64,000 nucleotides of DNA from Paenibacillus pasadenensis DSM 19293. Lineage in GTDB: Bacteria > Bacillota > Bacilli > Paenibacillales > Paenibacillaceae. Shown here piece by piece: positions 1 through 8,440 of this stretch. Position 1 is the first letter of the stretch; the number at the start of each line of letters is the position of its first letter. The DNA is taken from the NCBI RefSeq assembly GCF_000422485.1, contig NZ_AULW01000015.1, positions 62,001 through 126,000 on the forward strand, in the 5' to 3' direction. A program made the position numbers and the translations under genes. Under the pieces are notes generated by a model that had not been told where the DNA came from, ran no database searches, and was given only the letters and a program-made list of their open reading frames with translations.

Positions 1-995
1 TCGCTCCGCCAGGCGGCGGAGCCCGGTCCGCTCCCTCCCTGCCGGTCGAGCAGCAGCTGGATCAGCAGATCGAGCTGGCCGTCCTGCGAATTGACCGAGT
101 TGACATGGATGTTGAGCCGGGTGCTTCCGACCTCGGGCTCCTCCCGGGCGATCTGCAGCAGCAGATCGAGCAGCTCGGACAGCTGCTCCTTGCGCCCATG
201 CACCTGATGGGGCACCTCCGCCGACACCCAGCAGGTCAGGCGGCTCGGGGATTCCGACTCGCCGTGCTTGTCCGTCAGCTCCTTGGATAGATCGAGGATC
301 GAGAACGGATGCTCGTCGAAGCCCACCCAGCTGTCCTCCTGATCGGCATGCTTCAACAGCGTCTGGGCGAGCGAGGCGAGATGCTCCGCGTTCATCCGCA
401 GCTCGTCGAGCATGTCGAGCTGGCTCTGGTCGAGCGTCGTATCCGCCAGCAGCTGCGCCATGCCGTCGATGTTGGTCAGCCCGTTCATCATGTCAAAGGC
501 GAGCTGGCGCAGCCGCTCCCCCTTCGTGATCAAAGCCGGACCTGCTGCGGCCCCGCCGCCGTCCGGCAATCCGGACGAGCCGCTCTCGACCGGCCGGCCC
601 GCGGCCGGTGCGAGGGGAGCCCTCGAATCGGCGGCGCGGAGCAGGCGGTCTTTCTCCTCTCCGCTGAACGAGCGCTCCTTCCGCAGCATGCCGAGCTTCT
701 TGACGTCTGCCGCCTCCTCGGCGATCCGGACCTGAATGCGATGGAAGCGGAGCACGACATCCTCCTCCTCCGGCGCCTCCGCGAGGGGGAGCACCATGCC
801 CAGATGCAGCACCGGCTCTCCGGCATGATGAAGCGCGACGACGCAGTCGCCCTCTCCCGTCTCGTCGGCTATGTAATAAGCGTCCGCCTGCACGGCTGCG
901 CTCAGCTCCTGCAGCACGAGATTCAGCTCGTCCTGCGCCTGCCGGACCTCTGCCCGAGGCAGGCTCGCTTCGTCGATATGGCCTTTTCTCTCCAT
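1..995 (-). CDS. Histidine-kinase-like protein lacking the phosphoacceptor His (3' part outside window)
   Basis: This frame is open from an ATG at 995 (a second ATG lies at 998) to the window edge, about 331 residues, with AGGAG just upstream. Residues 1-130 resemble a small sensor domain rich in acidic residues; residues 130-155 are a Gly/Ala/Ser linker. Residues 160-215 align by eye with a HisKA dimerisation helix: GMAQLL and EHLASLAQTLLKH match the usual GMAELL and HLLxLIxDIL stretches. The SHExRTP block is replaced by AFDMMNG, with Phe at about residue 167 where His is expected. The following HATPase-like part keeps the hydrophobic pattern but lacks the Asn of the N box. I infer a degenerate, probably non-phosphorylating, kinase relative. 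The C-terminus, possibly with more domains, is not visible. Confidence 0.6.
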   Translation of the reverse strand, partial: MERKGHIDEASLPRAEVRQAQDELNLVLQELSAAVQADAYYIADETGEGDCVVALHHAGEPVLHLGMVLPLAEAPEEEDVVLRFHRIQVRIAEEAADVKKLGMLRKERSFSGEEKDRLLRAADSRAPLAPAAGRPVESGSSGLPDGGGAAAGPALITKGERLRQLAFDMMNGLTNIDGMAQLLADTTLDQSQLDMLDELRMNAEHLASLAQTLLKHADQEDSWVGFDEHPFSILDLSKELTDKHGESESPSRLTCWVSAEVPHQVHGRKEQLSELLDLLLQIAREEPEVGSTRLNIHVNSVNSQDGQLDLLIQLLLDRQGGSGPGSAAWRS

Positions 996-1028
996 CATTC
1001 TCTCCTACTTTCTCTCCTTTCCTTTTCC

Positions 1029-1087
1029 CAAAAAACAAATAGAGCCTCGGAGCAAGCCGTCACGGTGGACGGCTGTTTCCTCGGCTC
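1029..1087 (-). terminator. Rho-independent terminator after the DUF2294 gene
   Basis: On the minus strand a two-part stem (AGCCGTC / GACGGCT inside GAGCC / GGCTC) is followed by a T-rich run. It lies just past the DUF2294 stop and before the kinase-like gene. Confidence 0.6.
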
Positions 1088-1117
1088 ATGTTCAGCGTGG
1101 CTACGGCCATCTGTTCA

Positions 1118-1825
1118 TTAAGTCGATGTTTCGGACGGAAAGGTGAATACGATGATGCTCTGGTCCTGATCAAACTTCCAATCCAGATAAATCCCGTCGG
1201 ACGTGCGTCCGAGCGCCTCGATCATATCGACCTCGGTCACCAGCAGCGATTTTTCAAGCGCTCGCTTGGCGACCCTCAGGGCGGGCTCGTAGCCGGCTCT
1301 CAGCAGCTCCTTCTCAAGCTTGATCAGGATGCCGGAGCGGACGATGACGAGCGTGCGCGCGTTGGTCCAGAACGAATGCATGGCATCGGGCATCTTCTCG
1401 GCTTCGGCCGAAATGCGCTCGACTTGGCGGTGGATGTACTCCTTGCCGCGGTACGATTCCTGATAGCGGTCGAACAGCGAGCTGTCGACGAGGCCGATCA
1501 TGATGCCGGAGTGGTTGTCCAGGTTCCAGTCGTAATAAATGTGCTGAAGCTCGAGACCTAACGTACGGAGGATCAAAGCCTTGAACTCCGGCACGATCAG
1601 GTCCATCACCAGCTGCCGCGTATCCCTGACGGCCTCGTCCTTGTTCTGCTGGAGCATTATTTTCTCCACGACGCTGACGAACTGGCGGAAATGCATGCTT
1701 ACACATACCTCGTTGGCGGAAACGTAAATCGACTCCGGCCCTTTGCCGAAGCGGTCCCGGAGCAGCTTCCCCATCTGGCTCGTAAGCTGAGTCATAGCCA
1801 TGCGGTTCTCCAAGACTGAACTCAT
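1118..1825 (-). CDS. DUF2294 (tandem) domain protein
   Basis: The 235-residue soluble protein has two similar halves. The first (about 1-115) carries GKGPESIYVSANEV, the second (about 120-235) TNARTLVIVRSG; both show the G-x-G-P / hydrophobic-strand pattern of the DUF2294 family. The function of this family is not established. There is no signal peptide or membrane segment. The gene has its own promoter (TATAAT at 1890-1895 on the complement) and terminator, so it is probably a single-gene unit upstream of the kinase-like gene. The start at 1825 follows GAAGAAGG closely, so a slightly different start (for example Met10) cannot be excluded. Confidence 0.65.
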   Translation of the reverse strand: MSSVLENRMAMTQLTSQMGKLLRDRFGKGPESIYVSANEVCVSMHFRQFVSVVEKIMLQQNKDEAVRDTRQLVMDLIVPEFKALILRTLGLELQHIYYDWNLDNHSGIMIGLVDSSLFDRYQESYRGKEYIHRQVERISAEAEKMPDAMHSFWTNARTLVIVRSGILIKLEKELLRAGYEPALRVAKRALEKSLLVTEVDMIEALGRTSDGIYLDWKFDQDQSIIVFTFPSETST

Positions 1826-1863
1826 CCTTCTTCCCCGATTCTCCTATTAACCACAAAAATAAG

Positions 1864-1919
1864 TTCCGAATCATTCGGGAACGAATCGTATTATAGCATA
1901 CGCGAAATGTTTCCGTCAT
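1864..1919 (-). promoter_or_regulatory. SigA-type promoter plus palindrome in the DUF2294 leader
   Basis: On the complement an ATGACG -35 (1914-1919) and TATAAT -10 (1890-1895) are separated by 18 bp. The near-perfect palindrome TTCCGAAT-C-ATTCGGGAA (1864-1881) falls at the expected transcript start, a typical operator position. Confidence 0.5.
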
Positions 1920-1970
1920 CTGTTTGCTTCTGCTTGTTCGCAATCGGCGGAGCATGATAGGATACGAATT

Positions 1971-2684
1971 ATGGACAACACTACCCATCCGTTGAAATGG
2001 ATCTTTTTCGACGTCGGCGAAACGCTCGTCGACGAATCCGAGCCGATCGAGGACATCACCCGCCAGCTCATCGCCGCCGCTGGACGCCGCGGCATCGCCG
2101 TCCGGCGCGAGCAGGTGCGCGAGCTGTGGATGGAAGCGCATCGGCGCTTCTCGCCGTTCCCGATGGCCGACATCCTGCAGGAGCTGTTCCCAGATGGCGA
2201 GCTGCGCCGCGCGATCTGGTCCGAGATGAAGTACCGCAAGGAGCTCGACCGGCCGTTTCCGGACGCGCTCGGCATCCTGAAGCGGCTGCGCCGCGACTAT
2301 CGGATCGGCATCATCGCCAACCAGAGCGCCGGTACGGCGGACCGGCTGCGCAGCTACGGCCTGCTGGAGCATATCGACGAGGTGTTCGCCTCCGCCGAGC
2401 TGGGCCTGGCCAAGCCCGACCCGAAGCTCTACGAGTACGCGCTGCAGGCGACCGGCTGTCCGCCCGAGCGCTCGCTCATGGTCGGAGACCGCATCGACAA
2501 CGATATCGTGCCGGCCAAGCATCTCGGCATGAGGGCCGTCTGGGTCCGCCAAGGACTGGCGCTGCGGCAGTACAGCCCGTCCCGGATCAGCCTTCCCGAC
2601 GGCGTCATCGACGTCATCGGCGAGCTCGAGGGCTGGCTCGCCTCCTGGCGGCCCGCCCCGGACGAGTCGTTGCCGCCCCGATGA
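1971..2684 (+). CDS. HAD-superfamily hydrolase (subfamily IA)
   Basis: The 237-residue protein shows the HAD motifs in order: motif I FFDVGET (the second Asp replaced by Gly, as in a subset of the family), motif II around IIANQS, motif III Lys in GLAKPDP, and motif IV VGDRIDND. A cap of about 70 residues follows motif I. The family hydrolyses phosphate esters of small molecules; the substrate cannot be told from sequence. AGGA lies 8 nt before the ATG. It is transcribed alone, diverging from DUF2294, and its stop codon lies inside the palindromic terminator shared with the convergent gene. Confidence 0.85.
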   Translation: MDNTTHPLKWIFFDVGETLVDESEPIEDITRQLIAAAGRRGIAVRREQVRELWMEAHRRFSPFPMADILQELFPDGELRRAIWSEMKYRKELDRPFPDALGILKRLRRDYRIGIIANQSAGTADRLRSYGLLEHIDEVFASAELGLAKPDPKLYEYALQATGCPPERSLMVGDRIDNDIVPAKHLGMRAVWVRQGLALRQYSPSRISLPDGVIDVIGELEGWLASWRPAPDESLPPR

Positions 2685-2716
2685 CAAAGACCGCTCCTAG
2701 GAGCGGTCTTTGTCAT
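2681..2716. terminator. Perfect 36-bp palindrome serving two convergent genes
   Basis: Positions 2681-2698 are the exact reverse complement of 2699-2716, with GCTCCTAGGAGC at the centre. The stop codons of both the HAD gene (2682-2684) and the opposite small gene (2697-2699) lie inside it. It should form a strong hairpin in either transcript, though the following T-tract is short. Confidence 0.6.
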
Positions 2717-2912
2717 CGAACAGCGAAGCGCCGCTCTCGCCTGGCGATGGCGACGGCGCGGCATGCCGGCCATCGCCGAAATCTTCCTCTTCGTCGTCGG
2801 AATCGTCCAGCTTCTTGAAGCCGAACCAGAACAAAACAAGCATGCCGATCATAAGGACGGCGAATAAGCTCAAATAAAACCAGTCTACCGGAGTCGAGGA
2901 TTCTGCGTGCAT
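2697..2912 (-). CDS. Small single-pass membrane protein, 71 aa
   Basis: The protein has one hydrophobic helix at about residues 12-33 (LSLFAVLMIGMLVLFWFGFK) followed by a highly acidic stretch (DDSDDEEEDFGD) and a polar tail. No family is recognised. AAGGAG lies 12 nt before the ATG at 2912. The likely topology is a short outside N-terminus and a cytosolic acidic tail. It converges on the HAD gene and shares the palindromic terminator with it. Confidence 0.7.
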   Translation of the reverse strand: MHAESSTPVDWFYLSLFAVLMIGMLVLFWFGFKKLDDSDDEEEDFGDGRHAAPSPSPGESGASLFDDKDRS

Positions 2913-2996
2913 CGTTCAAAGCCACTCCTTCCTGCTCCTAGTGTAACGGATCGGGGAGGGTCGGCGATGGCTCTTTCGGGCTATAAATGTGACAAA

Positions 2997-3326
2997 TCAC
3001 GTACCCTTGCGGATCGGCTCCTTGACCGCTGCGAGCTCGTAGCGGGAAACCTCGGTCTCCAGCACGTAGTCGGGCTTCTCCTGCCCGCGGCTGTTGCGAT
3101 GGCCCTGGATATGGACGTCGCTCTTCTCCCAGTTTTTCCACGCCTGCTCCGATTCCCAGCGGATCTGGACGATGACCTCCTCCTCGCCGCGGCGCACGAC
3201 CTTCTGCAAAATCTGTATGTCGACGAAGCCGTCGAACTCCTGCACCGGCCCCGGCTTGCTGAACCGCTCGACCACCTGAGCGGCATGTCCTTCCTTCACC
3301 TTGATCCTGCGTTGGATGACCAGCAT
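2997..3326 (-). CDS. Antibiotic-biosynthesis / heme-degrading monooxygenase-like protein
   Basis: The 109-residue protein has the ABM ferredoxin-like fold signature: IKVKEGHAAQVVERF, then GFVDIQIL and WESEQAWKNWEKSD. The Trp and the His (QGHR) used by IsdG/HmoB-type heme oxygenases are present. The N-terminal Asn of those enzymes appears to be Gln/Arg (LVIQRRIKV), so heme cleavage is plausible but not certain. I chose ATG 3326 because AAGGA lies 6 nt upstream; ATG 3332 sits directly on the ribosome site. A perfect Fur box lies about 50 bp upstream, which fits iron-controlled heme use. Confidence 0.75.
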   Translation of the reverse strand: MLVIQRRIKVKEGHAAQVVERFSKPGPVQEFDGFVDIQILQKVVRRGEEEVIVQIRWESEQAWKNWEKSDVHIQGHRNSRGQEKPDYVLETEVSRYELAAVKEPIRKGT

Positions 3327-3377
3327 CTGCATTCCTTCTTTCCCATTCCATGAATTCCGGCTCGATTCCAGTCTAAT

Positions 3378-3392
3378 TGATAATCATTATCA
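3378..3392. promoter_or_regulatory. Fur box (7-1-7)
   Basis: TGATAAT-C-ATTATCA is a perfect 7-1-7 inverted repeat matching the Bacillus Fur/PerR-family operator. It lies between the divergent monooxygenase-like and EamA genes. Confidence 0.8.
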
Positions 3393-3442
3393 CTGTCAAA
3401 CGAGCGTCCAGCATCTTGATCATGGAAAGGGCGCGCCGTACA

Positions 3443-4462
3443 ATGAAGCTTATGTCACCTACAACTAGAATCCGAATCCCGCTTGTCGTCCCGTTGCTCG
3501 TCGGCATGGCCGCGATTTCCTTCGCGCCGATTCTCGTGCGCTTTTCCGAAGCGCCGGTATCCGTGCAAGGCCAATACCGCATGCTGCTTACGTTTCTGCT
3601 CATGCTTCCCTTCGCCTGGAAGCAGCTCCCCGCGATCCGCAGGCTGACGGTCCGGGACTGGGCGCTGCTCGCCGGAGCCGGCTTTTTCCTGGCGCTGCAC
3701 TTCCTGCTCTGGATGGCGTCCCTGTCCTATACGTCGATCGCCAGCTCGACGATCATGCTGACGCTGGAGCCCGCTTTTGTCGCTGCGCTCGCGTTCTTCT
3801 TCCTTCGCGACCGGCTCGGCAAGCTCGCTGTCGCCGGCATGGCCGTCTCGATCGGCGGCGCCGTCCTCGTCAGCTCCGGCGACTTCGGCCTGTCGCGCGA
3901 AGCCTTTTTCGGCGACGCGCTGTCGCTGCTGTCGACCGTCGCGATCGCCTTCAATATGATCCTCGCCAAGCGGCTGCTCGAGCGGATGCCGTCGTTCGTC
4001 TACAGCCTGATCGTGTTTGGCGTGACGACTGTCCTGTTCGCCGGCTACAACGGCGCCATGGGCTACTCGATGACCGCCTATCCGCCTCGCGAATGGGTCC
4101 TGTTCCTGCTGCTCGCGGTCATCCCGACCGTATTCGGCCATCTCCTGTTCAACTGGCTGCTGCAGCATCTGCGGGCGACGACCGTCTCGATGACGGTGCT
4201 CGCCGAGCCGATCGGCGCCAGCCTGCTCGCCCTGCTGCTGTTCGGCGAGACGCTCTCCGCCGGCCAGCTGATCGGAGGCGCCGTCATGATGGCCGGCTTC
4301 GTCATCTACCTGCGCGGAGAGAGCTCCGGCCCGCTGCCGGCCGCCGCTCCCAAGGAAGCCGCCGGCACGGAGCCGCACGCAGACGACTCTGCGGCAGCCC
4401 CGGCGTCTCCGGCGGCCCCAGCCGCTCCGGCTGCTTCGGCGGCCGCTTCGGCCGCGCCCTGA
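3443..4462 (+). CDS. EamA/DMT-family transporter
   Basis: The protein of about 339 residues has ten predicted membrane helices arranged as two EamA repeats (APILVRFSE in repeat 1; VIPTVFGHLLFNWLLQ and LAEPIGASLLALLLFGE in repeat 2). This is the usual architecture of drug/metabolite exporters; the cargo is unknown. I prefer ATG 3443 (AAAGG upstream) over upstream starts that would overlap the Fur box; ATG 3422 or 3452 are alternatives. The last 40 residues are an unusual Ala/Pro-rich soluble tail. The shared divergent region with a Fur box raises the possibility of iron control. Confidence 0.8.
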   Translation: MKLMSPTTRIRIPLVVPLLVGMAAISFAPILVRFSEAPVSVQGQYRMLLTFLLMLPFAWKQLPAIRRLTVRDWALLAGAGFFLALHFLLWMASLSYTSIASSTIMLTLEPAFVAALAFFFLRDRLGKLAVAGMAVSIGGAVLVSSGDFGLSREAFFGDALSLLSTVAIAFNMILAKRLLERMPSFVYSLIVFGVTTVLFAGYNGAMGYSMTAYPPREWVLFLLLAVIPTVFGHLLFNWLLQHLRATTVSMTVLAEPIGASLLALLLFGETLSAGQLIGGAVMMAGFVIYLRGESSGPLPAAAPKEAAGTEPHADDSAAAPASPAAPAAPAASAAASAAP

Positions 4463-4483
4463 CGGCTCCCGGGCAGCGCCGGG

Positions 4484-4744
4484 CTACTCCTTCTCGAGCG
4501 CGTCCAGCATGAAGGCGAACGCTTCTTCCTCGTCCTTCCCGCGCACGCGCAGCAGCACCTCGGTCCCGCTGCGGATCGGCAGCAGCAGCATGCCGAGCAG
4601 GCTTTTGACATCGACGATATTGATGTTGTCGCCGTTCGCGAATTCCAGCTTGATGTCGGACTGGAACCTCGCCGCCTCCGCCGACAGGCGCGTCAGGTCC
4701 TCGCGGCCAAAATCGGCCTGGATGGTGAATTCATGCACTCTCAT
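4484..4744 (-). CDS. HPr-like protein without the active-site His
   Basis: The 86-residue protein matches the C-terminal two thirds of HPr: FQSDIKLEF, then VDVKSLLGMLLLPI and G-x-EVLLRVRGKDEEEA. The Lys-Ser of the HPrK/P site (KS-LLGM) is kept. The segment that should read GLHARPA is FGREDLTRLS, so the PTS phosphoacceptor His15 is missing. This recalls Crh of Bacillus, which also lacks His15 but keeps Ser46. A regulatory role in carbon control is an inference. GGGAAGG lies 8 nt before ATG 4744, which excludes the longer upstream extension. Confidence 0.75.
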   Translation of the reverse strand: MRVHEFTIQADFGREDLTRLSAEAARFQSDIKLEFANGDNINIVDVKSLLGMLLLPIRSGTEVLLRVRGKDEEEAFAFMLDALEKE

Positions 4745-4901
4745 GTTCTCTGACCTTCCCTTGACGATAATGGGCTTGCTTCCCTCTTCTTCGTATTGAT
4801 ATTCGGCTTGCCGCCAAAGGTTCCTCCATGCGGATCGGAATGGAGGCTTAAAGCGGCGCGCATCGGGTAAAGATGAGAGAGAAGAACGGAGGCGATGCGA
4901 C

Positions 4902-5039
4902 ATGATGATGACCCCATTCGAGGACAGGCTGTACGCCATTCTGTTCTATGTGCTGGCTGCGGCCGTCGTCGCCGGCGTCGGCATCTGGGTGCTGTGGCTG
5001 AGCCGCAAGGCCAAGCGCGGCAAAAACCGGGGCCGCTGA
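4902..5039 (+). CDS. Small membrane protein, 45 aa
   Basis: An ATG triplet run at 4902 is preceded by GGAGG with 9-nt spacing. The product has one strong membrane helix (AILFYVLAAAVVAGVGIWVL) and a very basic C-terminus (SRKAKRGKNRGR), so the tail should face the cytosol. A terminator follows 15 nt after the stop. No family is recognised. It diverges from the HPr-like gene. Confidence 0.65.
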   Translation: MMMTPFEDRLYAILFYVLAAAVVAGVGIWVLWLSRKAKRGKNRGR

Positions 5040-5054
5040 TATCCGGAACGCGCG

Positions 5055-5102
5055 AAAAAGCCTCCGCAAACCGCCCTTAAGGGCAGCTTGCGGAGGCTTT
5101 TT
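5055..5102. terminator. Bidirectional terminator
   Basis: AAAAAGCCTCCGCAA pairs exactly with TTGCGGAGGCTTTTT around a loop that itself contains GCCCTTAAGGGC. It can end both the 45-aa gene and the leftward tdk transcript. Confidence 0.85.
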
Positions 5103-5187
5103 CATGCCGATCGAAGACATGCCGCATCGACGGCGGCCGGCATCCCGGCCGGAGCGGCGTCGCCGTCGATACGGCGGGAGCGGACGA

Positions 5188-5793
5188 TCAGGCTCCGCCT
5201 TTTTCCTCCTGCGCGAAGGCGGCCTTGTAGCATTTGCGGCAGACCGGCTTGTAGTCCTCGTTGCCGCCGATGTGGATCTGCGCGCCTTCGTTCGCCGGAC
5301 GGCCGTCCACATAGCGGATGACCATCGTCGCCTTGCGGTCGCAGAACCAGCAGATCGTCTTGATCTCCTCGATCTTGTCCGCCTGGGCGAGCAGATAATA
5401 GCTGCCCTCGAACAGCTCGTTGCGAAAATCGTTTTTGAGGCCGAACGCCATGACGGGCACGTTCAGCTCGTCGACGACGCGCGTCAGCTGGTCGATATGC
5501 GTCCGGCTCAAAAACTGCGCCTCGTCCACGAGCACGCAGTAGATCCGCTTCTCGGCTCCCGGCGGCTGATGCGCCGCGACCTGCTCGTACAGATCCGTAG
5601 CCGCGCCGACCGGAATCGCCTTGCGCTTGAAGCCGACCCGCGAGCCGACCTCGTCCTTGCCGCTGCGGGTGTCGATCGCCGGCGAGAAGATGAGCACCGC
5701 CTTGCCCTGCTCCTCGTAGTTGTGGGCGACCTTGATGATCTCAAACGACTTCCCGCTGTTCATCGTGCCGTACTTGAAATAAAGCTGCGCCAA
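5188..5793 (-). CDS. tdk: Thymidine kinase
   Basis: The 201-residue enzyme phosphorylates thymidine with ATP. The P-loop GTMNSGKS is at residues 9-16, the Walker-B-like VLVDEAQFL near 90, and the lasso-domain zinc ligands are CWFC near 147 and CRKC near 186. Length is typical of type II (TK1-like) bacterial enzymes. The start is TTG 5793, with GGAGGG 7 nt upstream and no nearer ATG that keeps the P-loop strand. It is the last gene of a leftward nucleoside-salvage block and ends at a bidirectional terminator. Confidence 0.95.
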   Translation of the reverse strand: MAQLYFKYGTMNSGKSFEIIKVAHNYEEQGKAVLIFSPAIDTRSGKDEVGSRVGFKRKAIPVGAATDLYEQVAAHQPPGAEKRIYCVLVDEAQFLSRTHIDQLTRVVDELNVPVMAFGLKNDFRNELFEGSYYLLAQADKIEEIKTICWFCDRKATMVIRYVDGRPANEGAQIHIGGNEDYKPVCRKCYKAAFAQEEKGGA

Positions 5794-5855
5794 TCCGGCT
5801 CCCTCCTGCTCCCGCTTCGAAAGCCGCCGTCCGCTCGGCGCGGACGGCGCTTCCT

Positions 5856-6905
5856 CTAGTCCATGATGTATGCCAGCAGCAGCGCAGCCGTTCCGAGCAC
5901 CGCTTCGGCATGGGTGCGCTCCATGCCGTGGGAGGCATGCACGCCCGGTCCGATGAGCGCGGCTCGGATGTTCGCGCCTCCGCGCAGAGCAGCGCTCGCA
6001 TCCGAGCCGTAGAACGGATAGATGTCGACGGCATGCGGGATCGACTGGTCGCCGGCGAGGGCGATCAGCCGCGACGTCATCCCGTAGTCGTACGGGCCGG
6101 ACGAGTCCTTGGCGCAGATCGACACATCCTTCTCGGTCGCGCTCAGATCGTCGCCCATCGCCCCCATGTCGACCGCGATCATCTCGACCGTGTCGGCCGG
6201 CACCCAGGAGCTGCCGTGGCCGACCTCTTCATAGGTCGAGACGAGCAGCTTGACCGGCCGCTTCAGCTGCAGCCCGCCGCGGCGGACCGCCTCCATGAGC
6301 GCCAGCAGCGCGGCGACGCTCGCCTTGTCGTCGAGATGGCGCGACTTGATCCAGCCGCTGTCGAGCATCCGCACGCGCGGATCCCAGGAGACGAAATCTC
6401 CCGGCGCGATGCCGAGCGCCAGCGTCTCGGCGCGGCTCGCGCTGTCGGCGTCGAGCCGCACCTCCATGCTCGCCTCGTCCCGCTTTTGCGAGCGCGCGTC
6501 CGGATAGACGTGGACCGAAGGCATCGTCGACAGCACGGTGCCCTCATAGATGCGCCCGTCGCGCGTATGGACGAGGCAGTATTCGCCCTCCACCGTCGAC
6601 ATGTCGTAGCCGCCGATCGGCGTCATGCGCAGCTTGCCGTCGCCCTTGACCGAGCGCACCATCGCCCCGAGCGTGTCGACATGCGCCGTCAGCAGCAGCG
6701 GCTCGCCGCCCTCGCCGCCGAGGTCGATCAGGCCGTTGCCCTTGGGCGTGCGCTCGAACGGGAATCCGAGACGAACCGCCTCGGCCTCGATCTTGTCCAT
6801 GATGGCGGCGCAGAACCCGCTCGGGCTCGGCGTCTCCAGCAGCAGCCTCAGCTGGCCCAGCATATAGTCCCGGTCCAGCCGGTCCTTCCATATTGTTCTT
6901 GTCAT
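5856..6905 (-). CDS. M42-family metallopeptidase
   Basis: The 349-residue protein belongs to the M42 glutamyl/deblocking aminopeptidases. Metal-site motifs are visible in order: [12 protein letters not shown], a central [19 protein letters not shown], and a C-terminal [12 protein letters not shown]. These cytosolic dinuclear enzymes trim peptides. AGGAG lies 9 nt before ATG 6905. It sits 31 nt after pdp and 63 nt before tdk, so it is probably cotranscribed with the nucleoside genes, though the functional link is unclear. Confidence 0.9.
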   Translation of the reverse strand: MTRTIWKDRLDRDYMLGQLRLLLETPSPSGFCAAIMDKIEAEAVRLGFPFERTPKGNGLIDLGGEGGEPLLLTAHVDTLGAMVRSVKGDGKLRMTPIGGYDMSTVEGEYCLVHTRDGRIYEGTVLSTMPSVHVYPDARSQKRDEASMEVRLDADSASRAETLALGIAPGDFVSWDPRVRMLDSGWIKSRHLDDKASVAALLALMEAVRRGGLQLKRPVKLLVSTYEEVGHGSSWVPADTVEMIAVDMGAMGDDLSATEKDVSICAKDSSGPYDYGMTSRLIALAGDQSIPHAVDIYPFYGSDASAALRGGANIRAALIGPGVHASHGMERTHAEAVLGTAALLLAYIMD

Positions 6906-6936
6906 CGCGGCCCGCTCCTCCCTGTGCTCGATTCGA

Positions 6937-8238
6937 TCATTCCGTCACGATGCCGCGGACGAGCTCCGGCGCCTGCGCCGACGGCGCGATCTCGATCGCC
7001 GCGTTCAGGCGCTCCAGCACGTCGCCGACCTGCTCCGTCGCCGCATGGATCGTCGCAAGCGACTCGCCGGCCTGCACGGCGTCGCCGATTTTCTTGCGCA
7101 GCACGATGCCGACCGACAGGTCGATCTCCGACTCCTTGGTCGCCCGTCCGGCCCCGAGGATCATCGCCGCCGTGCCGATCGCATCCGCCGTCATGCCCGA
7201 GACGAAGCCGCTCTCGCGAGCCGGCAGCTCGATCCGGTACGGCGCTGCCGGCAGCAGGTCCGGATCGTCGACGACGGCGGGGTCGCCGCCCTGGTTGGCG
7301 ATGAATTCCTTGAACTTGTCCAGCGCCTTGCCGCTCGCGAGCAGCTCCTTGAGCAGCGCCTCCGCCTCCTCGATGGAGCCGGCGGCTCCGCCGAGATAGA
7401 CCATCTGGCTGCCGAGCGCGAGGCAGAGCTCCCGCAGGTCGTCCGGCCCTTCGCCGCGCAGCGTGTCGATCGCCTCCCTCACCTCGAGCGCGTTGCCGAT
7501 CGCAAGCCCGAGCGGCTGGCTCATGTCCGAGATGACGGCCATCGTCTTGCGGCCGACCTGGTTGCCGATGGCGACCATCGCCGCGGCCAGGCGGCGTGCG
7601 TCCTGCTCGTCCTTCATGAACGCGCCGGCGCCGGTCTTCACGTCCAGCACGATCGCGTCTGCGCCGGCGGCGATCTTCTTGCTCATGATCGAGCTGGCGA
7701 TGAGCGGGATCGACTCGATGGTGGCGGTGACGTCCCGCAGCGCGTACAGCTTTTTGTCGGCGGGGGTCAGGTTGCCGCTCTGGCCGATGACGGCGATCGA
7801 CGACTCGTTGACGCGGCGGGCGAACTCCTCGCGCGTCAGCTCCACATGGAAGCCGGGGATGGCCTCCAGCTTGTCGATCGTGCCGCCGGTATGGCCGAGG
7901 CCGCGTCCGGACATTTTAGCTACGGGCACGCCCGCCGCGGCGACGAGCGGAGCGAGCACGAGCGTCGTCGTATCGCCGACTCCGCCGGTCGAATGCTTGT
8001 CCACCTTGACGCCTTCGATGTCCGACAGGTCGATCGTCTCGCCCGATTCCACCATCGCCATCGTCAGATCGGCCCGCTCGCGGTCGGTCATGTCGCGGAA
8101 AAAGACCGCCATCGCCCACGCGCTCACCTGGTAGTCCGGAATGCGGCCGTCCGTATAGCCTTCGACGATGAAGCGGATCTCCTCCGTCGTCAGCTCCCCG
8201 CCGTCTCTTTTCTTCTCGATCAGCTCGACCATTCTCAC
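6937..8238 (-). CDS. pdp: Pyrimidine-nucleoside phosphorylase
   Basis: The 433-residue enzyme splits uridine, thymidine and deoxyuridine with phosphate. The family signature [18 protein letters not shown] is at about 107-124, preceded by the phosphate-binding [11 protein letters not shown]. The start [13 protein letters not shown] at GTG 8238 matches the family N-terminus exactly. It lies about 200 bp downstream of deoD, so it may have its own promoter as well as read-through. The free bases it makes feed the preTA/hydA pathway encoded 5 kb away. Confidence 0.95.
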   Translation of the reverse strand: MRMVELIEKKRDGGELTTEEIRFIVEGYTDGRIPDYQVSAWAMAVFFRDMTDRERADLTMAMVESGETIDLSDIEGVKVDKHSTGGVGDTTTLVLAPLVAAAGVPVAKMSGRGLGHTGGTIDKLEAIPGFHVELTREEFARRVNESSIAVIGQSGNLTPADKKLYALRDVTATIESIPLIASSIMSKKIAAGADAIVLDVKTGAGAFMKDEQDARRLAAAMVAIGNQVGRKTMAVISDMSQPLGLAIGNALEVREAIDTLRGEGPDDLRELCLALGSQMVYLGGAAGSIEEAEALLKELLASGKALDKFKEFIANQGGDPAVVDDPDLLPAAPYRIELPARESGFVSGMTADAIGTAAMILGAGRATKESEIDLSVGIVLRKKIGDAVQAGESLATIHAATEQVGDVLERLNAAIEIAPSAQAPELVRGIVTE

Positions 8239-8440
8239 GGGCGTTCCCCCTTCTTTAACCTCATGTCTATTTCATGCCGTAAAATATCGTATCATAAGCT
8301 GAGATTCAGTCAGAAATCCTTGTCTGCACAACGATTGAAGCGGAGGCCCGTCTTCATTAATGCCATAAAACAAAACGGCCAAGCCCCGCTGTCGATTCAT
8401 GTCATTAAAGAACGAATCGCCTGCCGGGCCGAGAAGCGCT

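Noticed and set aside
3377-3442. EamA gene starting at TTG 3377
   Set aside because: It would start inside the Fur box and add a non-conserved N-terminus; ATG 3443 is better placed.
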